A DNA stretch of 19,583 nt from positions 1 to 19,583 of the forward strand of contig NZ_CALLVP010000149.1 in the NCBI RefSeq assembly GCF_938010505.1, given 5' to 3'. Of this stretch, positions 1 to 6,230 are shown piece after piece. Numbering within the stretch: the first letter of the stretch is position 1; each line of letters begins with the position of its first letter. The stretch is from an uncultured Veillonella sp. (GTDB taxonomy: Bacteria; Bacillota; Negativicutes; Veillonellales; Veillonellaceae). The notes below the pieces were generated by a model. It was not told the origin of the DNA, made no database searches, and was given only the letters and a program-made list of their open reading frames with translations. Position numbers and translations under genes: made by a program.

Positions 1-43
1 GTTCTTTTTAGTGATTAAATTCACAGGGAAAATGTATGAATAC

Positions 44-58
44 TATGCTATAATAAAT
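44..58 (+). promoter_or_regulatory. Possible extended -10 promoter element
   Basis: A TGC-TATAAT extended -10 motif lies at 46-54, within a 15-base string that recurs exactly in front of threonine synthase (3426-3440). There is no convincing -35 at 16-18 bases upstream, so the extended TG would have to compensate. It could drive the MOSC/moaA unit with a leader of about 120 bases, or belong to something left of the window. Confidence 0.35.
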
Positions 59-92
59 AGATAATTGTAGAACTATTTTCGGTACTTTTACC

Positions 93-112
93 AAAATGAG
101 AATTCTCAGTTT
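93..112. promoter_or_regulatory. Palindrome upstream of the MOSC gene (candidate operator)
   Basis: A perfect 12-base palindrome TGAGAATTCTCA (97-108) sits inside an imperfect 20-base dyad. It lies about 75 bases before the MOSC start codon, between the possible -10 and the gene. The half TGAGAAT resembles a Fur half-site, but the two halves abut without the spacing of a classical 7-1-7 Fur box, so the binding protein is unknown. Confidence 0.35.
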
Positions 113-182
113 AAATTTACAATTATATGTTTATATAAAGTTATGTATATATGGTATATTCCCATAAGAAGGGAAGGGCTAG

Positions 183-623
183 ATGGCAGACGGAAAAATT
201 ATTGCTATCTCCATTAGTGAGAGAAAAGGACAAAAGAAACATAATATAGAAACTGCTAATCTCATTGTAGATCATGGGATGGAAGGCGATGCACACGCAG
301 GTAATTGGCACCGCCAAATCAGCTTGCTTGGCATTACGAGTATTGATCATATGCGGGCACAAGGGGCAGATGTCAAACCTGGTGATTTTGCAGAGAATAT
401 CACCGTTGAAGGCATGGTGCTTTATGAATTAGCGGTAGGTACCCAATTACAAATGGGAGCTGATGTAATTCTTGAAATTACACAAATTGGCAAGGAATGC
501 CATCATGGTTGTGAAATCATGAAACAAGTTGGCTCTTGCATTATGCCTACACAAGGCATCTTTGGTAAGGTTCTTAAAAACGGCACGATTCGCGTAGGTG
601 ATGAAGTATCTATTATTAAATAA
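183..623 (+). CDS. MOSC domain-containing protein
   Basis: A 146-residue stand-alone MOSC domain (MOCO sulfurase C-terminal family). Seen: the early GDAHAG block at residues 35-40 followed by WHRQISLL, the PGDFAENIT block around 66-74, and the Cys-rich GKECHHGC segment (Cys106, Cys110) with Cys119 before a GIFGKV stretch. The conserved cysteines are thought to bind sulfur or metal-sulfur groups in this family, which acts in or around molybdenum cofactor handling; the exact reaction of the short bacterial members is not settled. The start has a purine-rich AAGGGAAGGG ribosome site just upstream. moaA follows after 26 bases, so the two are very probably co-transcribed, which supports a cofactor-related role. 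The length is normal for single-domain members. Confidence 0.88.
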   Translation: MADGKIIAISISERKGQKKHNIETANLIVDHGMEGDAHAGNWHRQISLLGITSIDHMRAQGADVKPGDFAENITVEGMVLYELAVGTQLQMGADVILEITQIGKECHHGCEIMKQVGSCIMPTQGIFGKVLKNGTIRVGDEVSIIK

Positions 624-649
624 TTTTGAATTGGTAAACGAGGTGTGTT

Positions 650-1615
650 ATGAAAGACGCATGGGGCCGTACAATTGAATATGTACGTCTGTCGCTGACA
701 GATGCGTGTAATTTTTGTTGTCCCTACTGTCGACCTGCAGAAATTACGCCTCAAAGTCAAACACAACTATTGTCTGTTAATGAGTGGATGATAATATTAG
801 GAGCTTTCCATCATATTGGTGTGAAAGCAGTACGCCTCACAGGTGGTGAGCCATTACTCTATCCTCATATTGAAGAGCTACTAAGTCGTATCAAAGAATC
901 AGGTTGGTTTGAAGATATCTCTATGACTACCAATGGTAGTTTATTAGCCTCTCGAGCGCAACGGTTGAAAAAACTTGGCTTAAATCGTGTGAATATCAGT
1001 TTGGACTCTCTTGAAAGTGAAGCCTTTGCTACCTGTGTAGGTAAAGATGGTCAACTTGAGTCTGTGCTAGATGGCATACGTAGTGCTATTAATGCTAACT
1101 TTAAATCCGTTAAGATTAATACCGTTTTATCTCGTTATTGGTCTGATGATGAAGTTAAGGCTTTGTTGCAGTATGTAGAAAAATGGCCTGTTGTATGGCG
1201 GTTCATTGAATACATGCCGTTTCAAGGTGACGCATTCCATGGCCCTACCTTTGATGAATGGAAGGCTCAATTAGAACGCGTTAGTGGCGGATCTCTCACA
1301 GAGGTTCATTCTGTTTATGGCTTTGGACCAGCTACATATTTGGCACTACCTAGTGGTAAGGTTGTGGGCTTTATTTTTTCTATGTCTCATAGTTATTGTG
1401 ATACCTGCAATCGTGTGCGCCTTACATCTGATGGCCAAATGCGATTGTGCTTGTTGCGAGATGATGAGGCTGACCTTGTATCGCTCGTGCGCAATGGTGC
1501 CTCAGAAGAGGCTTTAGCTAAGCATATCGAACGTGCTTTACAACGAAAACAAGAACGACATGATGGTATAGGCATGGAGCAACCAGAACGACCAATGTGG
1601 CGAATCGGAGGGTAG
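650..1615 (+). CDS. moaA: GTP 3',8-cyclase MoaA (molybdenum cofactor biosynthesis)
   Basis: A radical SAM enzyme that rearranges GTP to 3',8-cyclo-7,8-dihydro-GTP, the first step of molybdopterin synthesis with MoaC. Seen in the 321 residues: the N-terminal radical SAM cysteines Cys20, Cys24 and Cys27 (CX3CX2C), the SAM-binding TGGEP at 64-68, the C-terminal 4Fe-4S cysteines Cys250, Cys253 and Cys267 (CX2CX13C) that hold GTP, and the terminal Gly-Gly at 320-321 needed in the active site. All key residues are intact and the length is typical. A GAGG ribosome site lies six bases before the ATG. It follows the MOSC gene and is followed after one base by an unknown 100-aa ORF, forming an apparent three-gene operon. 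No moaC, moaE, moeA or mogA is present in the window. Confidence 0.95.
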   Translation: MKDAWGRTIEYVRLSLTDACNFCCPYCRPAEITPQSQTQLLSVNEWMIILGAFHHIGVKAVRLTGGEPLLYPHIEELLSRIKESGWFEDISMTTNGSLLASRAQRLKKLGLNRVNISLDSLESEAFATCVGKDGQLESVLDGIRSAINANFKSVKINTVLSRYWSDDEVKALLQYVEKWPVVWRFIEYMPFQGDAFHGPTFDEWKAQLERVSGGSLTEVHSVYGFGPATYLALPSGKVVGFIFSMSHSYCDTCNRVRLTSDGQMRLCLLRDDEADLVSLVRNGASEEALAKHIERALQRKQERHDGIGMEQPERPMWRIGG

Positions 1616-1616
1616 T

Positions 1617-1919
1617 ATGGGATTTTTTGATTTTTTAAAACCAAGATCAAAGGAACATATTGAAGCATGTTGGCCGGGCGGAAAGATGCTTCAAGTCCAT
1701 ATAGAGTATGATACACAAGAGTCTGTATTTACCTATTTTGGTCGCTATGGTTTACAATTTACTGTTCCTAAGGCTAACTTAACGGATATTATTGTTAAAG
1801 AAGTAAGCCGCACTCACAGTGTGCTTCAACTATATAGTGGTGAAGACTGCGTAGGAACAAGTGATTTGTTACCTACAGAGGCATGTAATACCATGAAGGA
1901 TTGGGTGTTACAATATTAA
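1617..1919 (+). CDS. Conserved hypothetical protein, 100 aa, downstream of moaA
   Basis: I do not recognise a named family. The 100-residue product begins with an amphipathic, aromatic-rich stretch (MGFFDFLKPRSKEH), then reads as a small alternating strand/helix soluble domain with several aromatic residues. It has no signal peptide, membrane segment or metal motif; the three cysteines are scattered. The start codon lies one base after the moaA stop, so it is almost certainly translated together with moaA. A GGAGG at the end of moaA serves as its ribosome site. Position suggests an accessory role with the cofactor genes, but this is only inference from adjacency. The ORF could also be a lineage-specific small protein unrelated to molybdenum. 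Confidence 0.75.
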   Translation: MGFFDFLKPRSKEHIEACWPGGKMLQVHIEYDTQESVFTYFGRYGLQFTVPKANLTDIIVKEVSRTHSVLQLYSGEDCVGTSDLLPTEACNTMKDWVLQY

Positions 1920-1936
1920 TAATATGAATGTAGCTG

Positions 1937-1978
1937 TTTTATAGGAGTGTAATTAATATTCTTTACATTCCTATAAAA
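1937..1978. repeat. 16-bp inverted repeat overlapping the tRNA-Lys promoter
   Basis: Arms 1937-1952 and 1963-1978 are complementary over 16 bases with one G-T pair, around a 10-base loop. The right arm includes the -35 hexamer of the tRNA promoter. There is no T-run after the stem on either strand, so it is a poor intrinsic terminator. It could be an operator, or a hairpin protecting the 3' end of the upstream mRNA. Confidence 0.5.
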
Positions 1979-1990
1979 TAGGCATATAAT
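1962..1990 (+). promoter_or_regulatory. Sigma70-type promoter of tRNA-Lys
   Basis: TTTACA (1962-1967) and a perfect TATAAT (1985-1990) are separated by 17 bases. The expected start point lies a few bases before the mature tRNA 5' end at 2003, as is common for stable RNA genes. Confidence 0.8.
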
Positions 1991-2002
1991 AAGTCATGTC
2001 AT

Positions 2003-2078
2003 GGACCACTAGCTCAGCTGGCAGAGCACCTGACTCTTAATCAGGGTGTCCAGGGTTCGAACCCCTGGTGGTCCACCA
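2003..2078 (+). tRNA. tRNA-Lys (anticodon CTT)
   Basis: The 76-base sequence folds as a cloverleaf. The acceptor stem GGACCAC (2003-2009) pairs with GTGGTCC (2068-2074), followed by discriminator A and an encoded CCA end (2076-2078). The D-arm reads AGCTCAGCTGGCAGAGC, the anticodon stem CCTGA pairs with TCAGG around the loop CTCTTAA, giving anticodon CTT for AAG lysine codons, and the T-arm carries the standard GGTTCGAACCC. It has its own promoter and terminator and appears to be a single-gene unit. The flanks show no attL/attR-like duplication of the tRNA 3' end, so there is no sign of an integrated element here. Confidence 0.96.
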
Positions 2079-2082
2079 GAGT

Positions 2083-2115
2083 AAAGAACTCACATTTGGT
2101 GTGAGTTCTTTTTTT
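2083..2115 (+). terminator. Intrinsic terminator after tRNA-Lys
   Basis: An 11-bp perfect stem (2084-2094 with 2100-2110) and a five-base loop are followed by a T-run to 2115. Confidence 0.9.
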
Positions 2116-2327
2116 GTAAATAATTTTTATTTACCTTTTATATATCTTTTTAGACTTTACATATTTATTTACATGGTTAATATACGTTGTGATTTAATCT
2201 TATCTTTTTCTAAATGAGTAGTCATTGCTGTAATTAAGTTTATGAATTTTGACATTAATAGGATACGACATTGATACAATATAATATATTTTATAGACAG
2301 TAAAATTATAATAGCTTATGATGGCTG

Positions 2328-2346
2328 TATAATAGTTTTTCTCATT
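2328..2346 (+). promoter_or_regulatory. -10 element and weak Fur-like site before the Dyp peroxidase gene
   Basis: TATAAT at 2328-2333 overlaps a 19-base stretch that agrees at 14 of 19 positions with the Fur-type palindrome AATGAGAATTATTCTCATT. Its right half TTCTCATTAG is identical to the one in front of DUF3793-flavodoxin (12498-12507). A further TTGACA lies at 2249-2254, but its best -10 is badly spaced. This is tentative. Confidence 0.35.
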
Positions 2347-2358
2347 AGGAGGTACCAA

Positions 2359-3300
2359 ATGGCAGTAGATGTTTCTAGAACACAAGATGTGTATAAAGAT
2401 GCTGGCCAAAGTGTCAACTTCACTACTTTGTTATTAAATCGTAAAGATCATGAGTCAGAACTTGAAGTGATTCAAGATATGGCAGATAGAATCCAAGCAA
2501 TTAAACGTTCTGTCAGCATTCGTGCTAACAATTCTGGTTTAGCTATTGCTTTTGGTTTTAGCCGTAAAGCATGGGATTATTTATTCCCTAATGCACCAGT
2601 ACCAAAAGAATTAGAAGATTTTACTGGCATTAAAGGGGATAAACAAGACGTACCTGCTGTACCAGCTGATTTGTTCCTCCATGTTCGTTCTAATGATGAG
2701 TCTGTGACATATACTGTTGTAGACCAAATTATGGGGTTCTTACGTCCTATTACATCTGTGGTAGATGAAACTCATGGCTTCCATTATGAACAAGGTCGAG
2801 CTATCATCGATTTCGTAGATGGTACAGAAAACCCTGTAGGTGAAGAGGCTGTAGAGTGGGGCGTTATCGGTGATGAAGATCTTGAATTCACAAATGGCTC
2901 CTATGCATTTGCTCAAAAATATATTCATGATTTAGATGCGTGGCGTGAACTTCCTACTGAAATGCAAGAAAGCTTTATAGGTCGTCATAAATTTAGTGAT
3001 ATTGAATTAGATGATGATAAAAAAGATCCAGCTGCTCATACAGTAGTTGCTCAAGATAATCGTGATGATGAAGAACATAAAATCGTTCGTATGAATGTGC
3101 CGTTTGCACAACCAGGCCAAGGTGTACGTGGTACATACTTTATCGGGTATGCTCGTTACTGGGATGTAACGAAAACAATGCTTACTAATATGTTTACTCA
3201 AAATGATAAGTTGTTAGACTATTCTAAACCGATTACAGGCATGTTATTCTTCATTCCATCCCTTGATACATTAGATGCGATAGCAGAAGGTGAACTATAA
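2359..3300 (+). CDS. Dyp-type heme peroxidase (YfeX-like)
   Basis: A 313-residue dye-decolorizing-type peroxidase: heme-dependent H2O2 reduction, with proposed roles in porphyrinogen oxidation or peroxide defence. Seen: the FVDGTENP block with the catalytic Asp154, a likely proximal heme ligand His227 in the AHTVV segment after SDIELDDD, the distal Arg244 in KIVRMNVPFA, and the closing GTYFIGYAR and MLFFIPS strands of the second ferredoxin-like half. There is no signal peptide or Tat motif, so it is cytoplasmic and unlike secreted EfeB. The family motif GXXDG reads DFVDG here, with Asp151 in place of the first Gly. A strong AGGAGG site precedes the ATG. It appears to be transcribed alone, between the tRNA terminator and the hairpin at 3403-3426. 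A Fur-like half-site in its promoter hints at iron control. Confidence 0.9.
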   Translation: MAVDVSRTQDVYKDAGQSVNFTTLLLNRKDHESELEVIQDMADRIQAIKRSVSIRANNSGLAIAFGFSRKAWDYLFPNAPVPKELEDFTGIKGDKQDVPAVPADLFLHVRSNDESVTYTVVDQIMGFLRPITSVVDETHGFHYEQGRAIIDFVDGTENPVGEEAVEWGVIGDEDLEFTNGSYAFAQKYIHDLDAWRELPTEMQESFIGRHKFSDIELDDDKKDPAAHTVVAQDNRDDEEHKIVRMNVPFAQPGQGVRGTYFIGYARYWDVTKTMLTNMFTQNDKLLDYSKPITGMLFFIPSLDTLDAIAEGEL

Positions 3301-3402
3301 TCGATTTGAACTTATAGGTATTGCCAACTTCAATATTCCTAAAATAGGTCAAATAACAGGCTAATTACATTCGTTAAATCTTAATAATATATTATTCTAT
3401 AG

Positions 3403-3426
3403 AAAGCGCCCCAAGTGGGCGCTTTT
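3403..3426 (+). terminator. Intrinsic terminator after the Dyp peroxidase gene
   Basis: A perfect 9-bp GC-rich stem (3403-3411 with 3417-3425) with a five-base loop ends in a short T-run. Confidence 0.75.
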
Positions 3427-3440
3427 ATGCTATAATAAAT
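3426..3440 (+). promoter_or_regulatory. Extended -10 promoter of thrC
   Basis: TGC-TATAAT at 3428-3436 directly follows the terminator hairpin of the preceding gene. It shares an identical 15-base string with 44-58. No good -35 is visible. A start point near 3443 would leave a leader of about 45 bases, with no room for a T-box or other large riboswitch. Confidence 0.5.
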
Positions 3441-3486
3441 CTATTAAACTCGTAAAAATCCATTGTAGTTATGAATGAGGTATTCC

Positions 3487-4986
3487 ATGAATTATACTAG
3501 CACCCGCGGTACCGTTGCGGTAAATGAAACATATGCATTGTTGCACGGCTTAGCAGAGGATGGTGGTCTATATGTACCATCTTTATTTCCTACGAACTGC
3601 TTGACTTACAATGATGTAAAAGATAAAAACTACCAAGAGGTAGCAGCCGTTGTTTTAACGAAGTTGTTTCCATGCTTTTCAGAAGCTCATTTAAATGAAA
3701 TGATCAACTCTGCTTACTGCGATGCTAATTTCAGCACCCGCGATATTGCACCATTACACTCTTTATTAGAAAAGGTTTCTGTATTGGAATTGTTCCATGG
3801 CCGCACACAAGCTTTCAAAGATATGGCTTTGTCCTTATTCCCATATCTGTTAGTGGCAGCTAAAGAGGCGGAAGGTGAGAAAAAAGAGGTTCTTATCTTA
3901 ACGGCTACTTCTGGTGATACTGGTAAAGCGGCACTTGAAGGCTTTAAAGATGTACCTGGTACTCATATTCAGGTATTCTACCCAACTGATGGAGTTAGTC
4001 CTATGCAAGCGGAACAAATGCAAAAACAAGAAGGGGCGAATGTCAATGTCACCGCTATTCATGGCAACTTTGACGATGCTCAACAATTCTTGAAACGCCT
4101 CTTTGTTGATAAAGCAACTGCAGAAGAAGTCGCTGAAAAAGGAGTTATGTTCTCTAGTGCAAACTCTATCAATATTGGTCGCTTAGCTCCACAAGTGGTT
4201 TACTATGTAAATGCCTATGCTGAACTGGTTGCACAAGGTGCAATCCACGAAGATGAAGCTTTCAACGTTGTAGTTCCTACAGGTAACTTCGGTAATATCT
4301 TGGCTGCTTACTATGCTAAAAAAATGGGTATTCCTATCGGCAAATTGATTTGTGCATCTAATCAAAATAACGTACTTACTGACTTCTTTGAAAACGGTAC
4401 CTACGATATGAACCGCCCGTTCTATACGACAATTTCTCCATCTATGGATATTCTTGAGTCCTCCAACTTTGAACGATTCTTGTACTATATATCTGGTGAA
4501 GATAGCGAACGTACAGCGGGTTGGATGAAAAATCTTAAAGCCACAGGTAAATTAACTGTTAACCAAGAAGAACTAAAACGCGTTAAGGCAACCTTTGCTG
4601 GTGCCTACGTTGATGATGAAGAAACAAAAGCAATCATTGAACAAGTATATAATTCTTACGGTTATGTAATGGATCCTCATACGGCGGTTGCTATGGGGGC
4701 GTATATGAAGGAGTTGGAGAAGCATCCTGAAGATGGCGCTCGTCATACAGTGATTGCATCTACAGCACATCCATTTAAATTTCCTACACCAATCTGTGAG
4801 GCATTGGATATCAGGGTGGGCGATACTCCTTATGAAAGCTTAGATAATATTTCTGCTGTAACGGGTGTTGCCTTCCCTAAACAATTGGAAGCGTTACAAT
4901 CTAAACTATTGCGCTTTACAAAAGCAATCGACAAAGAGACTATGAAACAAGAAATCTTAGACTTTGTAGATACATTCTCTAAATAA
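3487..4986 (+). CDS. thrC: Threonine synthase
   Basis: A PLP-dependent fold-type II lyase that converts O-phosphohomoserine to threonine. Seen, counting from the preferred start: the N-terminal YTSTRG block typical of the longer (about 500-residue) threonine synthases, the ELFHGRTQAFKD motif with the PLP Schiff-base Lys111, the phosphate-binding TSGDTGKAA loop at 141-149, SSANSINIGRLAPQ, and GNFGNILAAYYAKKMG. The product is 499 aa, normal for the family. The in-frame ATG at 3475 would add four residues (MRYS) but overlaps the ribosome site, whereas ATG 3487 has GAGG six bases upstream and gives the family's usual N-terminus. It stands alone: no hom or thrB is adjacent, and hairpins lie on both sides. 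Confidence 0.95.
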   Translation: MNYTSTRGTVAVNETYALLHGLAEDGGLYVPSLFPTNCLTYNDVKDKNYQEVAAVVLTKLFPCFSEAHLNEMINSAYCDANFSTRDIAPLHSLLEKVSVLELFHGRTQAFKDMALSLFPYLLVAAKEAEGEKKEVLILTATSGDTGKAALEGFKDVPGTHIQVFYPTDGVSPMQAEQMQKQEGANVNVTAIHGNFDDAQQFLKRLFVDKATAEEVAEKGVMFSSANSINIGRLAPQVVYYVNAYAELVAQGAIHEDEAFNVVVPTGNFGNILAAYYAKKMGIPIGKLICASNQNNVLTDFFENGTYDMNRPFYTTISPSMDILESSNFERFLYYISGEDSERTAGWMKNLKATGKLTVNQEELKRVKATFAGAYVDDEETKAIIEQVYNSYGYVMDPHTAVAMGAYMKELEKHPEDGARHTVIASTAHPFKFPTPICEALDIRVGDTPYESLDNISAVTGVAFPKQLEALQSKLLRFTKAIDKETMKQEILDFVDTFSK

Positions 4987-4990
4987 TACA

Positions 4991-5018
4991 ATGCCGCCTT
5001 TCATTAGAAGGGCGGCAT
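4991..5018 (+). terminator. Hairpin after thrC (probable terminator)
   Basis: The arms pair over 12 positions (4991-5002 with 5007-5018, one G-T pair) around a four-base ATTA loop. The stem is very stable, but only a broken T-rich stretch follows, so termination may be partial. Confidence 0.6.
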
Positions 5019-5170
5019 ATCTATATGTTTCTTATTGAGTAATCATTTTTTCATTAAATTAACATTCATAATATATAATATGAAATTTTGTTAGTATTTA
5101 TTGATGTATCCATTATTTATAGAAACATGGGGTTATAATTATATAGAGAAATATAATTATAGGAGGGGCT

Positions 5171-6058
5171 ATGGCTAAAAAGGGCCTTATATATGCATTG
5201 TTATCGGCACTTTTATTTAGTACGATGAATGTATTCGTAAAAATGTTAGGGACAAATATTCCACCTGGGGAGATCGCTTTTGCCCGTGGGTTCTTTGGGA
5301 CTGTTGCGGTACTCATTATCATGTATGTGAAGGGAATCCGTTTTTCAAAAGAGGATAGGGGGCTCCTTGTCATGCGTGGCCTATATGGCGGTTTTGGTAT
5401 GGTATGTAATTTTATCGCTTTGGTACACATAAAACTATCTGATGCAACAATTCTATTTCAGACGACAGGAATATTTGTTTTTATCTTTAGTGCTCTGTTT
5501 CTGAAGGAATCGATACCTAAAGGGGCTGGCAAATGGCTCGGAGTTATTTTGATTGCTGTCTTAGTCATGGTGAACCCTTTTAGTTATGAATCATTTTCTT
5601 GGTATGCCTTGGTGGCTATTTTAGGTGCTGCTCTAGCTGCGGCGGCTTATACGACGATACGAACTATTAGTAAACGCGGACAACATAGTAATTTTGAAAT
5701 TATGGCCTATTTTATGATTACTGGTATGATTGCGGGCCTCGTCACTACAGAACAGCTCGTTATGCCTCAAGGTACAGACTGGCTCATTATCTTTGCTATC
5801 GGTGGTATCAGTGTAGTGGCTCAGTTTTTCTTGACTGGCGCCTTTGTTACGACCAATGCTGTAGTGGCTCAATTCTTGCAATACGTTGGCGTCTTTATTA
5901 GTTCCTTCTATGGGTTCTTAATCTTTGGTGAAAGCTTATCCATAGCAACAGTAGGAGCTGGTATTGCTATGTTTATATCCTCTGTCATGTTGGCGCGTCT
6001 TAAAGAACAGAGTGGTCCATTAAGAGAGGGCAAGGTTATAGAGGATAAAATTAAATAA
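5171..6058 (+). CDS. EamA/DMT-superfamily transporter
   Basis: A 295-residue integral membrane protein of the drug/metabolite transporter superfamily. About ten hydrophobic segments can be read, arranged as two repeated five-helix EamA halves. The first begins GLIYALLSALLFSTMNVFVKML with PGEIAFARGFFG after it; the second begins near residue 138 (WYALVAILGAALAAAAYTTIR) and ends with a GVFISSFYGFLIFGES type helix. A short basic cytoplasmic tail follows. Substrate cannot be told from sequence; members export amino acids, nucleobases or metabolites. AGGAGGGG lies just before the ATG. It is a single-gene unit between the thrC hairpin and the terminator at 6100-6132. Confidence 0.88.
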   Translation: MAKKGLIYALLSALLFSTMNVFVKMLGTNIPPGEIAFARGFFGTVAVLIIMYVKGIRFSKEDRGLLVMRGLYGGFGMVCNFIALVHIKLSDATILFQTTGIFVFIFSALFLKESIPKGAGKWLGVILIAVLVMVNPFSYESFSWYALVAILGAALAAAAYTTIRTISKRGQHSNFEIMAYFMITGMIAGLVTTEQLVMPQGTDWLIIFAIGGISVVAQFFLTGAFVTTNAVVAQFLQYVGVFISSFYGFLIFGESLSIATVGAGIAMFISSVMLARLKEQSGPLREGKVIEDKIK

Positions 6059-6067
6059 ATGTCGAAT

Positions 6068-6090
6068 ATATACAGTATCAGACTGTATAT
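6068..6090. repeat. 9-bp perfect inverted repeat
   Basis: ATATACAGT (6068-6076) and its exact complement (6082-6090) flank a five-base spacer. It lies just after the transporter stop codon and 11 bases before the terminator stem. There is no T-run; it may extend the 3' structure of the mRNA or be an operator for the next gene. Confidence 0.4.
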
Positions 6091-6099
6091 GACAGTGGG

Positions 6100-6132
6100 G
6101 GTGCTGATTACATTCGTGATTGGCACCTTTTT
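6100..6132 (+). terminator. Intrinsic terminator after the EamA gene
   Basis: A 12-bp stem (6100-6111 with 6116-6127), including three G-T pairs, has a four-base ATTC loop and five T residues. Confidence 0.85.
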
Positions 6133-6230
6133 ACATAAAAGATAAAATACAGGGATATTAGTTAGTGATTTATTGTAATGAAATATACTAGAGCTTTTTC
6201 ATTTTGAAAGTAGCTACAGACGGAGGAGCT

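Noticed and set aside
1284..1517. Second + strand frame inside moaA
   Set aside because: It lies wholly within moaA, out of frame; the moaA frame carries the C-terminal iron-sulfur cysteines in the same bases.
2003..2078. tRNA-Lys as an integration site for a mobile element
   Set aside because: No integrase and no repeated copy of the tRNA 3' end is visible downstream; ordinary genes follow.
3507..3516. CGCGGTACCG near the thrC start, the complement of a T-box core
   Set aside because: It is on the wrong strand and lies within the coding block for the conserved STRGTVA residues of threonine synthase; the leader is too short for a T-box.
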